DNA of 25,215 nucleotides, from the NCBI GenBank assembly GCA_015499995.1, contig JADNRV010000551.1, positions 1-25,215 of the forward strand. Reading direction: 5' to 3'. The stretch is from Flammula alnicola (lineage: Eukaryota > Basidiomycota > Agaricomycetes > Agaricales > Strophariaceae). Both the position numbers and the translations under genes were made by a program. The notes beneath the pieces are model-generated. The model was not told where the DNA came from, did no database searches, and worked only from the letters and a program-made list of their open reading frames with translations. Positions within the stretch are counted from its first letter, which is position 1. Each line of letters begins with the position of its first letter. Of the stretch, positions 10,832-19,457 are shown one piece after another.

Positions 10832-11448
10832 TAAATTTGTTGGAACTCAATCTCAAATATTGCCCCGTGAGCATACCAACATAATTTATTGACAAGTTTC
10901 TGTCTATTTCACAAGAACATTTCTACGTGAATCCGGGACTGCCTTTCCCAACTCGGCATTGTAGGGTTGTCCAGCTATCAGGAAACGAGTACTTGTCATT
11001 CTCAAATCCTATGTCATTCACTGGGGGTCAATGTCTAAGCGTAGGAACAGGAATATGTGGTACTCGCACCTTTGTTTCTCATGCGTGTCAACCTGCCTGC
11101 TCGAATTCGCCTCCTCCACACGTTAACTCCTCTCCTCTTTGCGCCATATCGACTAGCTGTCCACCGCCGCTACATTCTGTCCGGTGCTATTCACCTATGA
11201 ATACTACAAGATAGTTGAATAGCAAATTTCCCATGCCACGATTTTGTGGTTCTATGATCCCGCCAGGGTCAGAAATTGGGGGTTCTGCCCACCCATATCT
11301 CCGCGCTTTTTCTCCTGTTTGTGAGTTTCTTCGTTATTTAGATATGATGTGACATCATGACATTTACAGGACGCATTATCTCATCTTATCCCGCGTCCAC
11401 CATAAAAGCTGGACGTTCAAGGTGCTTGCTATCCCCCAACACGAAAAC
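10832..11448. other. Intergenic between LCL2 and the PEBP gene
   Basis: A cysteine-rich open frame at 10927-11214 has no ATG at its start and no signal peptide or family match, so I do not call it. A 15-base palindrome, ATGATGTGACATCAT (7-base arms around one G), lies at 11344-11358 and contains TGACATCA, which resembles a bZIP/CRE site. It sits about 90 bp before the PEBP start codon. A TATA-like CATAAAAG lies at 11400-11408. Confidence 0.4.
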
Positions 11449-12351
11449 ATGTTATCCTCGATTTTCTTTGTTTCTTTGTTGCTGGGCTGCGCTTCTGCGC
11501 AAACCGCTGCTCTGAGCAATGTAACCACGGCTTTCCCTAGCGCGAAAATCGTACCCGACGTGATCGATTCCTTCACTCCCAATAGTCTGGTAAATGTTAC
11601 CTTTACCGATTCCACGACTGGGCAGAAGGCGGACGTTATTCCCGGAGCTCTGTTGACCATGGAACGTGAGTGTCGCGCATGACTACAGTGTCTTCTCTTC
11701 TTAATCGATGGATTATTAACAGAAACTGCCGCGGAACCCGCCTTGTTCTTCGAGGGTGTCGGATCGTCAGCATCCACAAGCGGCACATTCGTTGTGGTCA
11801 TTGTCGATCCAGATGCCTTGACACCCCAGAATCCCAATGAAAGGGAATTCCTACACTTCACTGGTGGAAACTTCACGGTCGACAGTTCAACGGGTGCACT
11901 TTCCAACTCCACCCCCGCTCTTATAGAATTCTTCCCTCCGACACCACCTGCAGGCTCTGACCCCCATCGGTAAGTTAGCAGTAATATTCAGTCCGGAAGT
12001 AGCTGACAAGCTTGAATTTACATTATCAGATACGTCGTCCTTGTTTTTACCCAGCCCGCTGATTTCAGCTCGACCGCTCCCTCGCTCGTGAACGATTCAA
12101 CTCCCAGGCCCAGTTTCGACCTGCCCAACTTCCTTCAGGCTACCAATCTGGGAACGGTACTTGCTGGAAACTACTTCCTCGTCGGGCCTTCATCCAATTC
12201 TTCAGCTAGTCCGACTGCCGCTTCCTCGGCAATATCGCCATCCGCTAGCGCCCCAGCTTCGGACGGAATTTCGATTAGCATGAACCTCGTCACACACAAA
12301 ATCGCTCTCGGAATTGCTATTTTGGCAACCTTTGCAGTCTATTCGTTGTAG
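11449..12351 (+). CDS. Secreted PEBP-family protein, probably GPI-anchored
   Basis: Three exons (11449-11665, 11723-11969, 12030-12351) encode 261 residues. A signal peptide (about 1-18, ending CASA-QT) is followed by a phosphatidylethanolamine-binding-protein fold. The family's first conserved region appears as VVIVDPDALTPQNPNEREFL (DPD at 101-103) and the second as GSDPHRYVVLVFTQP (150-164), the anion-binding pocket signature. The usual His-Trp after the first region is degenerate (LHFTGGNF). A Ser/Ala/Pro-rich stretch and a C-terminal hydrophobic tail (ALGIAILATFAVYSL) follow, the arrangement expected for GPI attachment near SDG/SAS. Many NxS/T sites suggest glycosylation. The likely place is the plasma membrane or cell wall. 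Ligand and role are unknown; related fungal proteins are annotated as PEBP-like or carboxypeptidase-Y-inhibitor-like, but this one is extracellular. Confidence 0.88.
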
Positions 12352-12742
12352 AATTCCCTACATTTAAGTGTTAAGATAGAGTTGTTATTCGTACTTTTGA
12401 ACTTCACTGTTAGATATATTTTTGGGGCTCAGTAACTAACTTGAGATTTGGTTCTATTTTTGACTTGACAATTTGTATCCTTCCCTCTGATATTGGGGTG
12501 TTGATATATCGCGTAAAAAAACAAGAAAATAATCAAAATAAGAGCCTGAGATGTGCTTTAAACGAAAAGTACGTACCCTTTTCCAGTTTACATCGAGACT
12601 ACTTAAGTAGATTCTCGCATGGGCGGACCACAACCCAAAATTGGTAAGCGGGGGGCCTTTGCCAGAAGCCTCCGCCAAATACGACCACATACAAAGACAA
12701 ATCAAGAGTTCCCCCTTGCTGCAGCTTATTCCGCCGCGCATC
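12352..12742. other. Intergenic between the PEBP gene and SF3b p14
   Basis: Presumed 3' UTR of the PEBP gene followed by the SF3b p14 promoter and leader. An ATG at 12619 opens a frame that reaches the p14 coding region only by reading through its first intron, so I treat it as an upstream ATG and not the start. Nothing else stands out. Confidence 0.4.
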
Positions 12743-13242
12743 ATGGCCCTCGCAAGACCAACTGTAAGTCGCTGTTCTGCCTTGTCTTTTGTTGTTGCAT
12801 TCATAAAATGCTACCTTTGAAGACAAAGCTTCCACCTGGAGCTAATCGAATTCTGTTCGTGAAAAACCTGAACTACCAAATCACAGGGGAGGACTTGTAC
12901 GATTTATTCGGACGCTATGGCAGTATCCGCCAAATTCGTATAGGAAACGAGCAGAAAACGAAAGGAACAGCTTTCGTTGTCTACGACGATGTTATGGATG
13001 TGAGTAACTCACGAACCTGCGCATACATGGGCTCTTATGCATCTATATCGCCACTTCCACGACTTCTACAGGCGAAAAACGCACTCGATCATCTAAATGG
13101 TTTCCATCTACAAGAACGCTATATCGTGGTCCTATACCATATGCCAGCGAAACAAGATGCTGCGGCTGCCAAGGCGGACCTTGCAAGACGAGAAGAAGAA
13201 TTAGCCCAATTGAAGAAAAAGCACGATATTTCAGATCCTTGA
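12743..13242 (+). CDS. Splicing factor SF3b subunit p14 (SF3B6/SF3B14), RRM protein
   Basis: Small U2 snRNP subunit that sits at the pre-mRNA branch site and binds SF3b1. Exons 12743-12763 (only 21 bases), 12823-12999 and 13072-13242 give 122 residues; the human protein has 125. A single RRM is clear: RNP2 ILFVKNL at 17-23 and RNP1 KGTAFVVY at 54-61. The family's C-terminal extension follows (NGFHLQERYIVVLY, then a Lys/Glu helix). Human RNP2 has Tyr22, which contacts the branch adenosine; here the equivalent aromatic is Phe19, as I recall for other fungi. The first exon is chosen because MALARPT joined to TKLPPGANR reproduces the family N-terminus, whereas the unspliced frame inserts a Cys-rich segment. 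Confidence 0.95.
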
Positions 13243-13303
13243 CGTGCGGGTCATTATGTGAGTTATATACGTTTGTGTGTTCTTCCAGCTTTGAAACGGT
13301 TCG

Positions 13304-13782
13304 ATGTCTTTTAGTTGCCCTTCAGATAATCAACCACACTCAGCAAAGTCGCAAGGCAGGCAATGGCAGGTCGCGCAGTTTTGTCTATGCTGTATTATTA
13401 GTTGTTCTCATGCATATACTTTTGCTATCTGTCTCATCCCCATGCATCAGCCACCGGACGGTCGGCCCACTTCCAACAGTTGTTCCTTTCAACTTTACTT
13501 GCTGCATGCGGGACATTTACCGTCTATGTGTGGAGAATATTGTTGCGGGTATTGTCGACTGGTATGTAACATTAGATTCAGTAACCACATATCAATGGAA
13601 ATGACGTACTATTGCCAACATGTTTGAGTGCAGCGTGGCGGTTGGCAATCACTAGGGTGCATCGGGCTGAATTTGCAAGTTACGAGGTCGCATTTGATCT
13701 TTCGGTGTCAATTACACCTGCATCCGGCACCGCGACGACTGACACACCTCTTCATCTGGCTGTAGAAGATACCTATTGGTGA
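13304..13782 (+). CDS. Doubtful small membrane-protein gene (three-exon frame)
   Basis: A three-exon joining (13304-13391, 13451-13561, 13634-13782) keeps phase at two GT...AG introns of 59 and 72 bases and gives 115 residues. It starts MSFSCPSDNQ. A likely membrane segment lies in the middle (FLSTLLAACGTFTVYVWRIL), followed by a polar tail (TRVHRAEFASYEVAFDLSVS) that ends at TGA. The last codons overlap a good donor (GTGAGT at 13779), so the gene may continue. I recognise no family. The start lies only 61 bp after the SF3b p14 stop, which leaves little room for a promoter; the stretch may instead be 3' UTR of p14. The phase agreement and natural composition are the only support. Confidence 0.25.
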
Positions 13783-15726
13783 GTAGCACACAGGCGTTCG
13801 GGTAGGAACACATACCAAGGTAACACCATGCCCACATCTTCCAAAGAAAAAAATCAATTAGCGGTCAAATTTGTAAGACCTTATACTCACTTTGTATACA
13901 CGTTACGAACTCTGGGGCAGGCAAAAATTTGGCAGTGAGTCCGACGTCATTGGTAAACCCTTGCTCACTCACCTACGCCAATAGCACATGACGGACAGAG
14001 GGAATGAAGTACATATAACGGAAGAAACTCACTCTCTTTATAGGTCCCAGCATCTTGCACAGTGACATTTCTAGGCTCAACCCTTCGTTACCCACCGCAT
14101 GACTTCGAAGTATTTGGTGTATCTCAACTACCCACGACTACATCCAGGATGCTATAGGCTTACCCATGGAGTCTGGACTAAGGACTTGCATCGTTCCAAG
14201 ATTGGGTTCTTGTGTTCACCAATATCCCATTTCAGGCCCACACCCACATCTTGGTGCATGCTCGGAGTGTTCCCTGAGGTAATGCCCCATTTTTCCAGAC
14301 TCAAAGATCGTCAATTGAGTCTAATATTCTAGGACAGAAGCATATGCAGGGTGTATCTCAGAGTTTGGCCCATGTAGGTGGGTAAATCCGGTGCGCGCAT
14401 CTATTGGCGAATCACGGAATATCTCGCGTACGAGTGACAATCTCTCCATGCTGTGACCACTAGGTATTCCGTCGGAGAATCGGGTGTGTTCACACTTACT
14501 CTTACTTCGCCAACATGAATGACAAAACATTCCCATCTCATTCAGAGCATTGTCAATTGAGGTTTTCGAAACTTCCAGCCTATCTTCATTTCCCTTGGTT
14601 AAGAGGTACAAAAACAGGTATTACGCCACCCACTCGCTCCATATGTAAATCCCTCATGTCCGACAACTTTGGGATCCTGATGGTGCAATTATTGTCGCAA
14701 CAAATCCCTCGGCGTTTTTGAAAACTGCCTGCTGCTTGTTTGACACGGTGGAAGCTTCTCTTCCGAGTCGACGTGGTCTGGGTTGTTTGCAGCACGCCAT
14801 CCCGCAGATTCATGTCAGATTCAACAAGTCCTGCACTCCGACAGCGTAAGTTTTCGGAGATGACCCACAGTGGCCCAGCCATAGGCCCACATAAGTATAA
14901 TACAATGTCGATCTTTCATCTTAAACTTCCACACGCGTGTTCCAGGGAAAGACCTGATTCCGAGAAAAGAATTGTATATAAAAAATCATACATAGTGCTG
15001 CCTTCAAGGTCTTCCGTCGGCGTTGCAAAATCCGATTTTCTCTTCCCTTCTCCGCCGTCATGCATCACTATGGTAGTGTAATTCAAACATTTCTAATGTG
15101 GCGCTTTATGATACGTACCATGCATCTAGCTATAGGGTCGGGTGAGCATCCTCGTGTTGTTTCATGGCCTAGACAAGGGGGTTTACGCTCTGGACGTCCA
15201 CCCTGTTACCGGATGATTTAATGGAGAAGAACGGCCATTTTATTCTCCATCAGAATTGGTGAGCCTTCGCCTGACTTCGCGTGCATTTAATGAAATAAGT
15301 CCTCAGGACCTGCAATGATCAGACATTCGGCTACGTTCACTTGGACGGACATAAACCTTCGACTCACTATTTTCGATCACACATGATTCTCTGCATATGT
15401 ATGGCTCCATATGGCTGTCGAAGCCTATATGACAGTGTATACACACGGGACTGGTTTAAGAGGCGATCTTGGCCAGATCCCATCATGTACCCTTGATCTA
15501 CTGCGGATACTAATAGCTATGCAGATCGATGAAGCAAACGTTGAAGCAATAATATGAGGGTAATTTGACAAAAAAGGAAAATAGCATTGCTACTTTGTAA
15601 GATACTAAAATAAGAATAAAGGGCCAACTCCTCGCTCGATCTGAGAAGGACGATAACAGGATACAGCAGTAAAGTACATGACTGAATAAAACAGTCCCTA
15701 TCCAAAGGGAGGGAGATTTTCATGCT
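13783..15726. other. Gene-poor intergenic region, 1.9 kb
   Basis: I see no supported gene. Open frames here (for example 14099-14332, 14515-14721, 14740-15081 and the antisense 14586-14882) are short, mostly lack a good start, and resemble nothing. A small hairpin (GACTCAA ... TTGAGTC, 14298-14321) is present. The right end, below about 15726, is the 3' flank of the helicase gene on the minus strand. Confidence 0.4.
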
Positions 15727-17359
15727 TTAGATGAGCTCGGCCGCATTCACGGGCATCTCATCCTGCAAGACATCAGTATTAATCGATAATCATAGACCGA
15801 AGTGACTTACGATCTGAGTACTGTAGAATTGTTCTAAGAATCGTTTCAATTCAGCGTATACCTCGATGAGAATCTGACAATAAACTCACCGATATCACGT
15901 AAAATACGCACGTCATCAACAGTCACAAACTGCCAATGATGTGAGTTAGAGTACAAGAGATGAAGATATACACACTTACATTAATGGCAACACCTTTCCT
16001 TCCAAAGCGACCAGATCGACCAATACGATGGATGTAATTCTCTCGGTTGCTGGGGTTTAAAAAGAAGTGGGTAAATAAATGACTGCAAGAAGATAAATGA
16101 TTCATACGCAGGAAGATCGTAATTGATGACCAGAGAAACCTGTTGAACATCGATACCCCGAGCCCACACATCTGTCGTAATCAGAACTCGGCTAGTGATA
16201 TCGATTGGTGAGATAGGCAATATTTTAGAGGACGCGAAAGGAACTCACGAAGTTCCACCACGGAATTCCGCCATGATGGCGTCGCGCTCTTTTTGTGCCA
16301 TTTCTCCATGCATCGACGAAACGGTAAAATTAGATGCGCGCATCTTCTCTGTTAGCCAGTCCACCTAGAAAAAAAGAAAAGAGATATATATATAAGTCTG
16401 GAAATTTATTTCCTCAGCAATCGAGCGAACCTTTCGCCTTGTGTTGCAGAAAATCACGGCTTGGGTGATCGTTAGGGTATCGTACAAGTCACATAGTGTG
16501 TCGAACTTCCAGTCCTCCTTTTCAACGGCGACGAAGAATTGTTTGATTCCTTCGAGCGTCAACTCGTCACGCTTTACAAGGATGCGAATCGGGTCCGTCA
16601 TGAACTTTGTTGTCATCTCCAGAACGTCATAGGGCAGCGTAGCGCTGAGAAGAACAACTTGGGTGGCCGGAGGAAGGTAGCGATAGACGTCATAAATTTG
16701 GTCCTTGAAACCCTTGTTTAGCAGTTCGTCGGCTTCATCGAGAACCAGCATTTTGATATTCCTGGTACGAAGACTCCTCCTCCGAATCATGTCGAATACG
16801 CGTCCTGGTGTTCCAGATACAACATGCTGGCCATATTCCAACTTTCGGATGTCTTCACCAATGGATGTTCCGCCAATACATGCGTGGCATTGGACGTTCA
16901 TGTAGTCGCCTAGCGCGAGCACAACAGACTGAATTTGCGTAGCCAGTTCACGAGTAGGTGACAGTACAAGGGCCTGTGTCTCTCGGACAGTGACGTCGAT
17001 TGATTGAAGGATGGAGATGGCGAACGTTGCAGTTTTACCAGTGCCCGACTGAGCTTGGGCAATGACATCCCGCCCTTGCGTGATAGGTAAGATTGCTCGC
17101 TGCTGGATGGCGGAAGGTTTTTCGAAGTCTATTGTCAGGGTTAGAAATAGAGAACCAATCAACTGAATCCCAACGACCACGTACTGTATGCGTAGACGCC
17201 GCGTAATAGGTCGTCTTTGAGGCCAAGGTCGTCGAATGTTGAGACCACAGAAACGGCTTCTGATGACTCGAATACGAGTTTCTGTACAGCAAAGTAAGCT
17301 TTAGTATGATATCTGAATGGTTGTGGACATACGTCGTCGCCTGCGTTGATGCCAGCCAT
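15727..17359 (-). CDS. FAL1: DEAD-box ATP-dependent RNA helicase eIF4A-III / FAL1
   Basis: Nine exons on the minus strand: 17333-17359, 17185-17281, 16431-17128, 16249-16364, 16108-16191, 15980-16049, 15890-15929, 15811-15833, 15727-15762. They give 396 residues, the normal family length. Helicase motifs are intact: Q-motif region FEKPSAIQQ (43-51), motif I AQSGTGKT (67-74), PTRELA (99-104), TPGR (148-151), DEAD (172-175), SAT (203-205), ARGID (323-327), HRIGRSGR (348-355). The start [17 protein letters not shown] and the end AAELI are typical of eIF4A-III rather than eIF4A-I. It is the RNA-clamping ATPase of the exon junction complex where that exists, and the yeast FAL1 is needed for 18S rRNA maturation. 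It is divergent from SF3A3 across a 114 bp gap. Confidence 0.96.
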
Positions 17360-17473
17360 TTTTGAGTGGGTGGTTGAAAGTAATGAAGAGAAGGGCGGAG
17401 TTTGAACGTGACTGCTGTCACTTTGCTTTAGACTGTCACTGTCAGGTGTTCTCTTTCACTTATTCGCTTAACC
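17360..17473. promoter_or_regulatory. Compact bidirectional promoter between FAL1 and SF3A3
   Basis: The two start codons face away from each other with 114 bp between them, so both 5' leaders and both core promoters must fit here or overlap the genes. GTGAC/GTCAC forms an inverted repeat at 17408-17421, and CTGTCA occurs three times (starting at 17415, 17433 and 17439). No clear TATA box is seen. Shared control of the two RNA-processing genes is inferred from the geometry. Confidence 0.6.
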
Positions 17474-19360
17474 ATGGACTCTGTTATAGAAATTCAACGA
17501 CAAACCCATGAAGAAGCAGAGCGCCTCGAAAGAGCTCTATATACCTTACTTTCTCGTCCAAATTCGACCCATGACAGGAACTTGCAGAATGAACATAAAG
17601 CATCTCAAATGCTTGACCGCATTTCGGCGAGGGTTACAACCTTGAATAACTTATACCAGGACGAAGACGCCCGAAAAGCAGAGTTGGACGCGCTATCTGC
17701 ACCTTCACAGCAAAACGATTTGTCGGAATTCTACTCGCGGTTGGCCAAAATTCAAGAGCACCACAACAAATATCCTGATGCCGTACCTATGGGATTTGAC
17801 CTTGAGATTGCAGCATTCCTCGACGAGCCTGGTCAGGATGGGGATGAAGAATTCGAGGAAGAAGATCGTGCGTTATAATTTATGTCACAATACACTGCGC
17901 ACTGACCGCTTTGGTTCTTTGCCAGCCATTGCCCTGCTCTTCTCAGGTGAAGAAGGTTATGGAAAATATCTCGATTTATATGCCAATCATACCGCGTATA
18001 ATAACTTGAAAAACATCGGGAAACGTCCTGGCTACCTGCAATATCTCGATCTTCTCCTCGCATCGCAGAACGGGCCAGTTCATTCCGACCTATCAAAAGA
18101 AACACGGTTGACGAAAGACTTTGAAACGTGGGTCGAATTGCATTTCTGATAAAATGCCTTCGTGTTCACTAATGGGATTCTAGATATATCAAGAATCTCC
18201 ACAGTTATTTATTCTCATTTACAAAGAAAACACAGCCCCTTGTGGACGTCGACACTCGGCAAAGAGCAGCCGCTGCTGAGTTTGACAAGAAGTGGGAGGC
18301 GGATGAGATACCTGGCTGGGGGGATTCTTCCGAATCCAAGTCCCAGGCAAACGGCAGTGAGAATTCCGGCATATGGTGCAGTGCTTGTAAGCGATATGCT
18401 TGTCTCCCACCATTCACTGTTCTCAATCATTTTGTGCGCAGGCCAGAAGCATTATTCAAAGCATACCGTATATGATGCACACCTCACTTCAAAAAAGCAT
18501 ATCAAAGCTGTGGCCAAACAGGCGTCATCGGGAGAACCTGCTGCTAATCCCAACGGCTCAGGACACCCAGACACGATGCATCACACGACCCAGTCTTCCG
18601 CAAAAGTCCGCATCCGAAATTCTGCGTACTACACCCACCTGGCCACTGAACTTCTCGTGTCACTGGTTCCTATACTGAATGAAACAAAATCCAACGTGGA
18701 ACGCCGTTTCTCGCTTACAGCGCGGGAGCGCGAGCAGGAACTTCTGGAACAAGCGAAACCAGCCGCACCTCCGCCAGCTGCCGCAACCGACGGCGGAGCT
18801 GAAGAAGACGAGGAGGAAGAGAGAATATACAATCCCCTCAAGCTCCCTATCGGTTGGGATGGAAAACCAATCCCTTATTGGTTGTACAAACTTCACGGTC
18901 TTGGAGTGGAATATCGATGCGAAATTTGTTCCGATCATGTTTACATGGGAAGGTGTGCTTGATTTCTTCAGCCTTGAGATTGTCGACTAATGGTTTCTTT
19001 CAGGAAAAATTTCGACCGCCATTTCCAAGTACGTGTATCAGTATATTTACTTATACCATCCGTATTGATTCTTCTTTCAGGAGTCGCGCCATGCATTCGG
19101 TATGCGCGCCCTTGGCCTTCCAAATACTAAACATTTCCATGAGATCACACGCATCGAGGATGCTCTCGCTTGTGCGTTGGCTTCATATTTGGCCTTGTTC
19201 AATTATCTGATTTTACACCCCTACAGTGGCAGAAAAATTAAAGCAAGAAGGTCGCCACGAAATCTTCGAGCAAGAAACGATGGAAGAACTTGAAGACGAC
19301 GAAGGCAACGTGTATAACCGCAAGACTTACGACGATCTTAAGAAGCAAGGCCTAATATAG
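17474..19360 (+). CDS. PRP9: Splicing factor 3A subunit 3 (SF3A3/SAP61, PRP9)
   Basis: Subunit of the U2 snRNP SF3a complex, needed for prespliceosome assembly. Seven exons (17474-17867, 17926-18127, 18184-18386, 18442-18952, 19004-19028, 19081-19171, 19227-19360) give 519 residues; yeast PRP9 has 530 and the human protein 501. The N-terminal helical region is typical ([12 protein letters not shown] at about 11). The segment [20 protein letters not shown] follows exon 1. A C2H2 finger uses C264, C267, H280 and H286 ([18 protein letters not shown]). A C-terminal matrin/U1C-type finger uses C426, C429, H443 and H449 ([20 protein letters not shown]), then [20 protein letters not shown]. The C-terminus DDLKKQGLI is canonical. 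Exon 5 is only 25 bases. The gene is divergent from FAL1 and convergent with the inositol phosphatase gene. Confidence 0.97.
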
Positions 19361-19457
19361 TATGGCCATATGCGTTTATTGTTTGCTTATTTTTCCCCTT
19401 GTGCTCGAATGTTATTTGCTCTACAGTTTGTAAAAATTCACGAGTGTATTATAGTAA
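19361..19457. other. Tail-to-tail intergenic gap of 97 bp
   Basis: The stop codons of SF3A3 (+) and the inositol phosphatase gene (-) are only 97 bp apart. Their 3' UTRs almost certainly overlap as antisense transcripts, or share termination sequences. I see no strong polyadenylation signal that separates them. Confidence 0.5.

Noticed and set aside
10927..11214. Cysteine-rich open frame resembling a small secreted protein
   Set aside because: It begins at GTG, has no upstream ATG or signal peptide, and shows no family pattern.
12619..13242. Longer SF3b p14 starting at the ATG at 12619
   Set aside because: It reads through two introns and adds residues absent from the family; the 12743 start with splicing matches the known N-terminus.
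7839..15726. Transposon remnants or tRNA genes in the two large gaps
   Set aside because: I saw no terminal repeats, target-site duplications, reverse-transcriptase or transposase motifs, nor a convincing A/B-box pair.
415..17440. TGTCAC hexamer shared by the promoters of the Pol I, KEN-box and FAL1/SF3A3 genes
   Set aside because: A hexamer is expected about a dozen times in 25 kb on both strands, so sharing is not meaningful without a genome-wide test.
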